Assembly (NCBI GenBank): GCA_052118425.1
Contig: JBQKHF010000011.1
Length of the DNA stretch: 64,000 nt
Source: Roseburia_C sp900315735
Lineage (GTDB): Bacteria; Bacillota; Clostridia; Lachnospirales; Lachnospiraceae
Reading direction: 5' to 3' (one strand)
Shown: piece by piece, positions 7,065 to 16,670 of the stretch
Layout: each line of letters begins with the position of its first letter
How positions within the stretch are numbered: position 1 is the first letter of the stretch
The notes under the pieces: generated by a model
Seen by the model: only the letters and a program-made list of their open reading frames with translations
Databases searched by the model: none
Told to the model about the DNA's origin: nothing
Program-made: the position numbers and the translations under genes

Positions 7065-9188
7065 ATGCGCATACAACTGGCAGCTACCATTCGTAATTAT
7101 GATAAGAAAAATCTTTCAAAGGATATTTTAGCCGGCATTATCATTATGGCGGTTTCCATTCCGATATCTATGGGCTATGCACAGATTGCGGGACTTCCGG
7201 CAGTCTATGGTCTCTATGGCTCTATTTTTCCGATTCTGATATTTGCACTGTGTTCTACTTCGCCACAGTTTATTTTTGGTGTAGATGCGGCACCGGCAGC
7301 CTTAATCGGTTCGGCACTGGTAGGACTTGGCATTGAGAGCGGAAGCAGTGAAGCAATTGCGGCAGTGCCGGTACTTACTTTCTTTGTGGCAGTCTGGCTA
7401 TTGGCTTTTTATTTTATGAAAGCAGGAAAACTGGTGAACTATATTTCGGCACCGGTTATGGGTGGATTTATAACCGGAATCTGTACCACGATTATACTGA
7501 TGCAGGTACCAAAGTTAATGGGCGGTACCGCCGGTATTGGAGAACTCATTGAGCTGGCAGAGCATATTGGGCAGACGAAGGTGAATCTGCCATCCCTGAT
7601 TTTAGGCGGAATTTCCCTTCTGATACTTCTTGTGGCAAAGAAAGTAATGCCGAAATTTCCAATGGCAGTGCTTTTAATGGCAGCAGGCGCAGTAATGACA
7701 AAGTTCCTTCCTGTCAGAGACTGGGGAATCCAGACATTATCCGCAGTAGAACCGGGACTGCCGCAGTTTGTGATCCCGGATATCCGGCTGCTTCCCATGA
7801 AAGAGGTAGTAACCATCAGCCTTTCCGTGGCAGTAGTCATTATGGCAGAGACACTTCTGGCAGAAAATAACTTTGCCCAGAAGAATGGATATCGAATCAA
7901 TGATAATCAGGAAATTTTTGCATTTTCCATGGGAAATTTTCTGGCAGCATTTACAGGCTGCTGTCCTATTAACGGCTCCGTTTCGAGAACGGCAATGGGA
8001 GAACAGTATCAGAGCAAGACACAGCTGACCGGAATTGTAGCAGGCTTATCCATGCTGGTATTGCTGCTTTGCGGAACCGGATTTATTGGTTATCTGCCGA
8101 TTCCGATACTGACGGCAATTGTAATTTCTGCACTCCTTGGAGCAACGGAATTTGAACTTGCGGCAAGATTATTAAAGGTCAGCCGCACAGAATTCTTCAT
8201 TTTCTTAGGAGCATTCTTTGGTGTGCTGATGCTGGGAACAATCAATGGTGTATTGATTGGCATTATACTTTCTTTTACCGAGATGATTATCCGTACAGCC
8301 AAGCCATCAAGATGTTTTCTTGGAATCCAGCCGGGACATCGTCATTTCCGTGATTTAAAGGAAAGTCATCAGATACATGCAATTGAGGGTGTACTTATAT
8401 ACCGGTTCAGCAGCAACCTCTTTTTTGCCAATGTGCAGATATTAAAGCGGGATATTGAAGACCATATAAAAGAAGATACAAAGGCGGTAATTATTGATGC
8501 CAGTGCCATCGGCTCCATGGACATTACAGCAGCAGACCAGTTGGAAATGTTATATCAGAGCCTTACAAAGCGTGGCATTCGTTTCTATATTACGGAGCAT
8601 ATCGCAGATTTGAATGAGCAGATGCGAAAGCTTGGCTTGGGACATATCATAGAAGAGGGCAGTGCAAGAAGGACGATACATATTGCCTTAAAGGATATGG
8701 GATATAAGCGTCCGTATCCGCTGGAGGGCGGCGTGGACAATGAACAGCGCAGTGCCTCAAGAAAGCGGGCGGATAACCGGGTGCAGGAATTCGTCTGGGC
8801 ATTTGGCACGGAAAGTGAAGATGCCATAGAGCGTCAGATTGTGGCACAGATTGAGCAGTTGAAAAAGACCGGAGATGTAGAAAAGCTGCTGCACGGAAGC
8901 TGGTCCCATATGGAAGAACTGGACGAAGATGAATGGTTAGAGCATTTAGAGGAGCATTTGAAAGAGATTGTCAATATTTCCGGAAAAGATGAAAGAACGC
9001 TGGCTATGCGGTTAGAGGAACATCGAAGAGAAGTGCATGAGCGTATTGCAAAGGAACATCCGGAGCTGGCAGAACGGTTTAAGGAACGCCGGCATATATT
9101 GGATGCGCATTTAAAAGAACATCGGCCGGAGGTCTATGCTTTGGTAGAGGACTTAAGGGAAAAGCGGAAAGAGAAAAAAGAACAGTAA
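7065..9188 (+). CDS. SulP-family anion permease with STAS domain and long acidic/basic tail
   Basis: Inner-membrane anion transporter (sulfate, bicarbonate or similar; substrate not determinable). It has about 11-12 helices in residues 15-400 with family motifs (SIPISMGYAQIAGLPAVYGLY, GFITGI, NFFA-like NFLAAFTGCCPINGSVSRTA), then a cytoplasmic STAS domain (about 430-540, core VIIDASAIGSMDITAAD). Unusually, about 150 further residues follow the STAS domain: a charged, His/Glu/Arg-rich helical tail (EEHLKEIV, LEEHRREVHERIAKEHPE, HLKEHRPEV). The start is ATG 7065, matched by the promoter at 7006-7034. Monocistronic or leading into the kinase gene 29 bp downstream. Confidence 0.85.
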   Translation: MRIQLAATIRNYDKKNLSKDILAGIIIMAVSIPISMGYAQIAGLPAVYGLYGSIFPILIFALCSTSPQFIFGVDAAPAALIGSALVGLGIESGSSEAIAAVPVLTFFVAVWLLAFYFMKAGKLVNYISAPVMGGFITGICTTIILMQVPKLMGGTAGIGELIELAEHIGQTKVNLPSLILGGISLLILLVAKKVMPKFPMAVLLMAAGAVMTKFLPVRDWGIQTLSAVEPGLPQFVIPDIRLLPMKEVVTISLSVAVVIMAETLLAENNFAQKNGYRINDNQEIFAFSMGNFLAAFTGCCPINGSVSRTAMGEQYQSKTQLTGIVAGLSMLVLLLCGTGFIGYLPIPILTAIVISALLGATEFELAARLLKVSRTEFFIFLGAFFGVLMLGTINGVLIGIILSFTEMIIRTAKPSRCFLGIQPGHRHFRDLKESHQIHAIEGVLIYRFSSNLFFANVQILKRDIEDHIKEDTKAVIIDASAIGSMDITAADQLEMLYQSLTKRGIRFYITEHIADLNEQMRKLGLGHIIEEGSARRTIHIALKDMGYKRPYPLEGGVDNEQRSASRKRADNRVQEFVWAFGTESEDAIERQIVAQIEQLKKTGDVEKLLHGSWSHMEELDEDEWLEHLEEHLKEIVNISGKDERTLAMRLEEHRREVHERIAKEHPELAERFKERRHILDAHLKEHRPEVYALVEDLREKRKEKKEQ

Positions 9189-9217
9189 CAGCAAAACCGA
9201 TTTTGGGGGACAAAAAG

Positions 9218-12162
9218 ATGAACCAGGAGAAAAAATTTATCAGGCATATGGCTGCAAATACCATAGTGATGTTTGTGGCAATCATCATTATTCTGATATT
9301 GGCACAGCAGGAAAATTATGCAAGACAACGCCAGCAGATAGATGGTTATATTGACGAATTATCAGAAAGAACCGCACAGCATGTAGGGGACATACTGTCG
9401 GATAAGAAGAGTGCGATTGAATCGATTGCATTTTTATATGGAACATCGTTAAAAGAGCCGAAGGTAGATTATGATTACCTGGCAACTTTAGAGGAAACCT
9501 CAGGCTTTGACAGAATCCGTTTTGTGAATTTACAGGGGGAGAGTTATACCAGTGAAGGAAAGCTGGCAGACGTAACGGACCGTGAATATTACCAGAAGGG
9601 AATTTTAGGTGAGAACGGAATTACCATAGTAATGAAATCACGCTTTTCCAGTGAAAGAATGCTGGGAGCATATGCACCGGTTTATTTTAATGAAGAAATC
9701 TGTGGTGTCATGGTGGGATTTTTAGAGGAAGAAAAAGTAGCACAGATTTTAGAGACACAGTTATATGATTATCCGGCAGAGACTATGATTGTTACCAGGG
9801 ATGGTACCGTGTTGGGCGAATATGTAGAACAGGAAGATGCGGCAGTAGAAAATATCGTAACAGATATGGATGGACTTAAGGTGAAGGGAAATGATACCCT
9901 GGCGGAAGCCTTACAGAGTGGAGAAAAGGTACATTGTATATTAGAAAATGAGCGTGGAGAGACACAGGGATATCTGGTGCCTATTGAAGGAACCGACTGG
10001 ATGCTGTTACAGTTGTTTCCACCGCAGGTGACAAGAGAACTGGTGCAGGAAGTAAATCATGATGAGAACTTTGCCATGGGACTGGTTGCCCTTGTGATGA
10101 TATGGTTTGGAATTCAGTCTGTGTATTCCATTAAGAAGCGGACGGACATGATTCATGAAAGAGAAGCATCCAACCGGGCGGCATCTCTATTACAGAATGT
10201 GGCAGATGACTTTATCTGCCTGATTGATGTGAACCTTAAGACGGAGCAGGAGGAGCAGTTCCGTCTGTCCCGTGGAGAGCAGATGATAGACTGGCGCAGG
10301 GAAATTTTGATTATACCCACTGTATTGAAAGCTATGCCAATTGCATAGTCAGTGAAAAAGACAGGCAGCGTTTTATCGAAGCAACCCGCATAGGAAAACT
10401 GGAAGAGGTTCTGGCAGAGCAGAAGGACTTTTATCTTGAGTATGAGGCTGTCATTGGCGGAGAAGAATGCCGGCTTCAGGGTAAGTTTACCATCTGCGAA
10501 AACAGCTTTAAGGAAGCACATATGCTGGTGGGTATTCGTGATATTACAGAGCCTACCAGAAAGAAGCTGAAACAGCGGATGAGCATGAATCTGATTGTAT
10601 CAGCGGCAAGCACGGTGTATCCGTATATTTTGGAAGAGAATCTGACACAGAATGTGGCGCATACCGTTTATAATGAAGGAAAAGTAAACAGCGGAAAAAT
10701 GGAAGACCTGTCGGTAGACTCTATCATGGAAGGAGTGAAAGATACCATTCCTTTTGAAGAGGACTATAAAAATCTTATTACCAATATGGGAAGACAGGCG
10801 CAGATAGAAGCTTTCCGGGAAGGAAAACAGAATCTCTATCAGAAAATCCGTCAGGTTGGAGATGACGGGCAGCTTCATTGGATGGAAGTCCGGGCAATTT
10901 TATTGCAAAGTGTAACAGAAGATATCTACAGTATTACCATGGTGCGCTGTATTGATGAAGAGATAGAGCGGACACTGGAACTGGAAAAAGCAAGAGACGC
11001 AGCAGAGAGTGCCAACCGTGCCAAGAGTACCTTCCTTTTCAATATGTCACATGATATCCGGACTCCGATGAATGCAATTATGGGATTTTCTTCTATGGCA
11101 GAAGAGTATATTGACAAGCCGGAGAAAGTAAGAGACTGCCTTGGAAAGATTCGCATTTCCGGAGAATATCTGCTGAATCTGATTAATAATGTGCTGGATA
11201 TGGCACGGATTGAGAATGGTAAGCTGGATTTAAATATACAGCCGCATGATATTCCAAAGATGATACAACAGACAGAATATATCTTTCAGGCGGATATTGA
11301 GAAGAAGAACCAGACCATGGAAGTCAGCTATGATATTATAAATGAAGTAGCATTTTTTGACAGTCTGCGTATCAGTCAGATTATGTTGAATCTGATTGGA
11401 AATGCAATTAAATATACGCCAAAGGGCGGAACGATTCAATATAAGGTAAGACAGCTTGCGGTCAAAGATGGTTATGCAACTTATGAGTGCCGGGTAAAAG
11501 ATAATGGAATCGGTATGAGTGAGGAATTCTGTCAGAAAGTATTTGATGCATTTGAGCGGGAAAAAGGGGAGCAGCAGACCGGAATAGAAGGATCCGGACT
11601 GGGACTTAGCATTACAAAGCGGCTTATTGACGAAATGGGTGGAACCATCACCTGTACCAGCAAGAAGGGAGAAGGAACGGAATTTGTATGTACCTTCCAT
11701 TCGAAAGTCGGAACCAGGGAAGATCTGGTGAAAGACCAGCAGCCTATGACGGATATTACAACACTTCGTGGAATGCGGGTGCTTTTGGTAGAGGATAATG
11801 AATTAAACCGGGAAATCGCCCGTGATGTGTTAAAGAGAGATGGATTTATCGGAGAAGAGGCAGGGGATGGAGCAATTGCGGTAGAAAAAGTAAGTGCTTC
11901 CAGACCGGGCTATTATGCGGCGATTCTGATGGATATCCAGATGCCGGTGATGAATGGCTATGAGGCTGCAAAGGCAATCCGTGCCATTGAGAATAAAGAA
12001 CTTGCAGAAATCCCGATTATCGCGGTAACTGCCAATGCCTTTGAGGAAGACAGACGGGCAGCAAAAGAGGCCGGAATGAATGGTCATATTGCAAAGCCGT
12101 TAAAGGTAAAAGAGCTTCGGGAACAACTGGCAAGATATGTGATAAAAAATAACGAATCATAA
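9218..12162 (+). pseudogene. Cache-type hybrid sensor histidine kinase, interrupted by a one-base frameshift
   Basis: Two adjacent frames together encode one complete hybrid kinase. The first (from ATG 9218, GGGGGA site 7 nt upstream) gives TM1 (about 13-30), an extracellular double-Cache-like region and TM2 (about 285-305), and stays in register through DDFICLIDVNLKTEQEEQF to about 10293. The second frame continues with QGNFDYTHCIESYAN and runs through a PAS-like linker, HisKA (NMSHDIRTPMNAIMGF), HATPase (NAIKYTPKGG, GSGLGLSI) and a receiver (LMDIQMPVMNG). Restoring one G in GACTGGCGCAG (about 10293) would yield a continuous DWAQGNFDYTH, as in relatives. This is either a real inactivating deletion or a sequence error. 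Neighbours suggest a sensory block. Confidence 0.85.
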
Positions 12163-12179
12163 AACAGGGGATAGATAAG

Positions 12180-13511
12180 ATGTATTTTGATTTGACAAAA
12201 GGAAAAATCTCCCGTGCGCTGCTGCTGTTTGCCCTGCCGATGATGGCAGGAGACATTCTGCAGCAGCTTTATAATGTGGTGGATACATTAATTGTTGGAA
12301 AAGTACTGGGAAAGGATGCATTGGCGGCAGTGGGCTCCGCTTATACGCTGATGACATTTTTGACTTCTATTTTCTTAGGCTTAAGTCTGGGCGCAGGAAC
12401 ACTTTTTTCCATATATAAAGGAAAACAGAATATGCAGGCACTGAAAAGTGCGGTGGCACAGGGACTGGAATTGATTCTTGGCTGCACAGTTGTATTAAAT
12501 GTGGCAGTTTATGTGGGACTGGAACCGATTCTTAAGTTTCTTCAGGTGCCGGATAGCGTACAACAGGGAATGCGTTCCTACCTTCTGATTGTTTTTGCCG
12601 GGTTACTGGCAACTTCTGTATACAATTTCTTTGCATGCTTCTTAAGAGCATTGGGAAATTCTTCGGTGTCACTGGTATTTCTTTTGATTTCCACAGTGGT
12701 AAATATCATTCTGGATTTGCTCTTTGTAATGAAGCTTCATATGGGAATTGAGGGCGCAGCGGCAGCAACGATTATCGCCCAGTACATTACTGCAATCGGA
12801 ATTACAATATATGTCATCCGTTGTTGCAGGGAGTATCTTCCGGGCTGGAAGGATTTCCGGTTTCAGAAGGGAATCTTTGGCGAAATATTAAATCTTTCCT
12901 GGCTGACCTGTCTGCAGCAGTCGGTAATGAATTTTGGGATACTGATGATTCAGGGGCTGGTAAACAGCTTTGGAGCAGTTACCATGGCAGCTTTTGCGGC
13001 AGCAGTTAAGATTGATACACTGGCATATCTTCCGGTGCAGGATTTTGGAAATGCCTATGCAACCTTTGTGGCACAGAATTATGGAGCGGGAGACAGGAAG
13101 CGTATCCGGAAGGGGAATGTGCAGGCATTTGGAATCAGTGCCATATTCTGCGTAATCATTTCACTTTTCGTATGTATCTTTGCAGAACCGCTGATGCATA
13201 TTTTTATCAAGAGAGAAGAAGTGGCGGTAATTGCTACCGGAGTGGAATATCTTCGCATTGAGGGAACTTTTTATCTTGGAATCGGCTGCCTTTTCTTATT
13301 GTACGGATATTTCCGGGCAATCAAGCGGGCATTTATGTCGGTGGTGCTGACCGTAATTTCTCTTGGAAGCCGGGTACTGCTGGCGTATACCCTGGCACCG
13401 CATTTTGGACAGCAGGCAATCTGGGCAGCCATTCCGATAGGATGGTTTCTTGCGGATGCGGCAGGACTTTTCTGCCTGATTCGCCAGGAACGACGGGAAA
13501 GACTTAATTAG
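12180..13511 (+). CDS. MATE family multidrug/cation antiporter
   Basis: Integral membrane exporter of 443 aa with 12 predicted helices. It starts with the typical MATE N-terminus (TKGKISRALLLFALPMMAGDILQQLYNVVDTLIVGKVLG), the repeat of the second half begins near LNLSWLTCLQQSVMNFGILMIQGLVNSFG, and the family DxxxxGxxxG spacing is kept. An AGGGGAT site lies just upstream; the gap from the preceding kinase stop is only 17 nt, so both are probably in one transcript. Drug or metabolite substrate unknown. Confidence 0.88.
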   Translation: MYFDLTKGKISRALLLFALPMMAGDILQQLYNVVDTLIVGKVLGKDALAAVGSAYTLMTFLTSIFLGLSLGAGTLFSIYKGKQNMQALKSAVAQGLELILGCTVVLNVAVYVGLEPILKFLQVPDSVQQGMRSYLLIVFAGLLATSVYNFFACFLRALGNSSVSLVFLLISTVVNIILDLLFVMKLHMGIEGAAAATIIAQYITAIGITIYVIRCCREYLPGWKDFRFQKGIFGEILNLSWLTCLQQSVMNFGILMIQGLVNSFGAVTMAAFAAAVKIDTLAYLPVQDFGNAYATFVAQNYGAGDRKRIRKGNVQAFGISAIFCVIISLFVCIFAEPLMHIFIKREEVAVIATGVEYLRIEGTFYLGIGCLFLLYGYFRAIKRAFMSVVLTVISLGSRVLLAYTLAPHFGQQAIWAAIPIGWFLADAAGLFCLIRQERRERLN

Positions 13512-13590
13512 GCAGAGACATCTTGCTTTTTCGACAAAATCTGCACGAAATATTCTGATAATCTGGAATAGATTGAAAGGTATTGGGCGG

Positions 13591-16257
13591 ATGAAAAAAG
13601 AAAAGCAGGAAAAGAAAATTTTTACCGTATTGGTTGTAAGCATTGTGATTCTGGCATTGGTATTTGGATGGATGTCCAGAGATTTTGGAGGCTCTAATCA
13701 GTATATAGATAAGAACAGTAAGCAGAGCCTGTCTGAGCTGATGGAACAGATGGAGCGGGCATACAGGAACCGGTTACAGACAACCTACGAACAGATTGAT
13801 TCCATTGAGAAATATATGTTTGCAGATGGAAACCGGGAGGCAGAACTGGAGAATTACCAGGGTTATTTTGATTCCATGGAAAGTGATATGGTGCGGGATA
13901 TTGTCTTTGTGGATGACGAGGGAGAATATCTTTGTATGCATGGAACGAACGGAAAACTCATGATGCAGGATGGTCTGTCGATACTGTTTGGAGAGAATAA
14001 TGGAATTGCACAATACTGCAACTGGAAGAACGGAGAAGAAATCTTTATGATTGCAAAATCCGTAGATCCATTTCAGATAAATGGAACGGAATATGAGGCA
14101 ATTGCATTTCTGTTTCAGCCGCAGGTAATTAATGAATTATTTGTAACCTCTGCTTATGATGGAATGGCAAATATTTATGTGATGAGTAAAGATGGGGAAG
14201 TGGCATATGCCAGTATCAATAATGAGCCGGGCGAGGTGACGATTAAATATAATCTTTTTGACAGCTATGATAAGCAGAAAATCATGAAGAAGGCTGACTT
14301 ACAGAAAGTCAAAGCAGATTTTGAGAACCGAAGTTCCGGCTGTATCACCCTGGAGCGGGAAAATGAGTCGGATTATTTTTCCTATCGGGCACTTAAGGGC
14401 ACGCAGTACATGATTGCCTGTGAAGTGGATATTACGATTGTTCAGAATGTGCTGGCGGACTATCAGATTATGATGCTGCATATCTGGATGACGGTGACTT
14501 TTATTATCATAGCCATGCTGGCGGCACTGGGTATCAGTATTGTATGGATTCATAATGAGAAGAACAAGGTGGCATACGAGAGACGCAACGCATTGCAGCA
14601 GGCGGAGGCGGCAGAGAAGTTAGAAGAGGTAAATAATACGCTGGAAGAGACGGTGCAGTTTGCCAATACAGCAAAAGCAGAGGCAGAACGTGCCAATGAA
14701 GCGAAAAGTGTCTTTTTATCCAATATGAGCCATGATATCCGGACTCCGCTGAATGCAATTATGGGTTTATCTACATTGATTTCAAGAGATGCAGAGAATC
14801 CGGACTGTGTCAGAGAGTATGCAAGAAAGTTATCCTATTCCGGGGAACATCTGCTGGGACTGATTAATGATATTCTGGATATGTCCAAAATAGAAGCAGG
14901 CAAGGCAAAATTAAATATGACAACAACCAATATTGCAGAACTGGTGGAGGAGCTGGATATGATAATCCGCTCCCAGGCGAGACAGAAGCAGCAGGAATTT
15001 GTCATTCATGTGCATAAGCTTGAGACAGAAGAAGTGGAGGCAGATAAACTCCGGCTGAACCAGATATTACTTAATATTTTGTCCAATGCAGTAAAGTATA
15101 CCAAGGTGGGCGGACAGATTGTATTTGATATTACGGAGGTGCCCAAAAGAACCGGAAGCTTTGCACAGTTCTGCTTCCGGATTACGGACAATGGCCAGGG
15201 AATGAGCGAAGATTATCTTAAGAATCTTTTTGACCCCTTCAGCCGGGAAATACAAAGCACGGTAAATCCGGTTTCGGGAACAGGGCTGGGAATGCCGATA
15301 GCAAAGAGTCTGGTAGAAATGATGGGCGGCAGCATCCATGTAGAAAGTAAGCTGGGAGAAGGAACAACCTTTGAAGTGATTTTGCATTTCCGGAAGCTGA
15401 AATGCCGGGAGACAGTAAACTGGTGGAAGCAGCAGAAGATTCACCGTGTGCTTGTAATCGATGATGAGGCAGAGTCATGCAGTTATATAGAAGAAACACT
15501 TAAGGCACTGGGACTTGAAGTAGAGACTGCCAATTCCGGGGAACAGGCTGTTGCCAGGGCAGAAAAAGCCATGAAAGCAGGAAAAATGAGCCTCTGGGAT
15601 GTGGCAATTATTGACTGGAAGATGCCGGGAATAGATGGCATTGCCACAGCAGAAAGGCTGCATAAGCTTTTGGGAGAGCAGATGATGTTACTGCTGTTTG
15701 CTTATGACTGTAAGGAGATAGAAGAACTGGCAAGTCAGGCGGGGATTCAGGGAATCTTAAGCAAGCCGTTCTTTGTGACAAATTTCAAACGCAGCATTGA
15801 GCATGTGAGGAAAGAGCAGCAGGATGCAGGAAATGCAAAGAATTTAGAACCGGAAAAAATGTCTTTGAAGGGAATGAGATTTCTGCTGGCAGATGACAAT
15901 GATTTAAATGCAGAAATATTAGAAGAACTGCTGAAAATGGAAGGTGCAGACTGTGACCGGGCAGTAAATGGAAAAGAAGCAGTAGAAATGTTTGCAAGTG
16001 CAAAGGAAGGACGATATAATATTATTTTAATGGATATTAAAATGCCTGTTATGAATGGCTATGATGCAACAAAGGAGATTCGGAAGCTTAAGAAGAAGGA
16101 GGCGGCAGAAATACCGATTTTTGCCATGACTGCCAATGCCTTTGCGGAAGATATAAGAACTTCCATGGAAGTGGGGATGGATGCACATATTGCCAAGCCG
16201 GTGGATTTGGAACTGTTAGAAGAGACCATTCAAAGCTATATGCAGGCAAAAGCATAA
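13591..16257 (+). CDS. Hybrid sensor histidine kinase with two receiver domains
   Basis: Membrane sensor kinase of about 888 aa. TM1 near residues 10-26, an extracellular Cache-like sensor to about 295, TM2 about 298-322, a coiled coil (about 330-375), HisKA with SNMSHDIRTPLNAIMG, HATPase with NAVKYTKVGG and GTGLGMPIAKSL, then two receivers. The first receiver (VLVIDDEAESC, IIDWKMPGIDG) lies between the catalytic core and the second (FLLADDNDLNAE, ILMDIKMPVMNG); both retain the phospho-acceptor Asp. ATG 13591 is chosen over TTG 13573: GAAAGG sits 10 nt upstream. No separate response regulator is nearby, so output is by phosphorelay to an unlinked partner. Confidence 0.88.
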   Translation: MKKEKQEKKIFTVLVVSIVILALVFGWMSRDFGGSNQYIDKNSKQSLSELMEQMERAYRNRLQTTYEQIDSIEKYMFADGNREAELENYQGYFDSMESDMVRDIVFVDDEGEYLCMHGTNGKLMMQDGLSILFGENNGIAQYCNWKNGEEIFMIAKSVDPFQINGTEYEAIAFLFQPQVINELFVTSAYDGMANIYVMSKDGEVAYASINNEPGEVTIKYNLFDSYDKQKIMKKADLQKVKADFENRSSGCITLERENESDYFSYRALKGTQYMIACEVDITIVQNVLADYQIMMLHIWMTVTFIIIAMLAALGISIVWIHNEKNKVAYERRNALQQAEAAEKLEEVNNTLEETVQFANTAKAEAERANEAKSVFLSNMSHDIRTPLNAIMGLSTLISRDAENPDCVREYARKLSYSGEHLLGLINDILDMSKIEAGKAKLNMTTTNIAELVEELDMIIRSQARQKQQEFVIHVHKLETEEVEADKLRLNQILLNILSNAVKYTKVGGQIVFDITEVPKRTGSFAQFCFRITDNGQGMSEDYLKNLFDPFSREIQSTVNPVSGTGLGMPIAKSLVEMMGGSIHVESKLGEGTTFEVILHFRKLKCRETVNWWKQQKIHRVLVIDDEAESCSYIEETLKALGLEVETANSGEQAVARAEKAMKAGKMSLWDVAIIDWKMPGIDGIATAERLHKLLGEQMMLLLFAYDCKEIEELASQAGIQGILSKPFFVTNFKRSIEHVRKEQQDAGNAKNLEPEKMSLKGMRFLLADDNDLNAEILEELLKMEGADCDRAVNGKEAVEMFASAKEGRYNIILMDIKMPVMNGYDATKEIRKLKKKEAAEIPIFAMTANAFAEDIRTSMEVGMDAHIAKPVDLELLEETIQSYMQAKA

Positions 16258-16279
16258 CAAAAGAAGAAGGGAACAAAAC

Positions 16280-16600
16280 ATGGGTATTTTTAAGAAACGT
16301 CTGACCGTAAATGAAGCAATCAACGCAGCGCATACATCGGAAAATGCAATGCTTATAGACTGTCGGGAAAAGGAAGATTATAAGAAGGGACATGTGGCAG
16401 GAACGAAGAACATTCCAATCGATAAAATAACGGAAGACCGCATCTTACGGAGATTTCCGGATAAGGAAAAATATTTTTATATTATCGGAAGCTATACCTG
16501 CCGGACAGAGAAAGCGGTAAAAGCATTTAAAAAATTAGGCTATAAGAATGCCACTTTTGGCGGATATATGGAAGAACATCACGGCATTCTCGTGAAGTAA
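16280..16600 (+). CDS. Rhodanese-like single-domain protein lacking the usual catalytic Cys
   Basis: A 106-aa cytoplasmic protein. The rhodanese pattern is clear: LTVNEAINAA, AMLIDCREKEDYKKGHVAGTKNIPID, and a final KLGYKNATFGGYMEEHHG. The active-site loop, normally of the form C-x-x-G-x-R, reads GSYTCRT, so the position of the catalytic Cys is Gly and a Cys occurs four residues later beside Arg. Sulfur-transfer activity is therefore doubtful; a sulfide or phosphate-binding or scaffold role is possible. It sits 22 bp after one hybrid kinase and 70 bp before another on the same strand, most likely cotranscribed. Confidence 0.75.
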   Translation: MGIFKKRLTVNEAINAAHTSENAMLIDCREKEDYKKGHVAGTKNIPIDKITEDRILRRFPDKEKYFYIIGSYTCRTEKAVKAFKKLGYKNATFGGYMEEHHGILVK

Positions 16601-16670
16601 CGGTTTACTTTTGCATAAGCAGTATTTTATAATAATGCATAGAACGGATAAGCGGCAAAGGGGAAGATAC

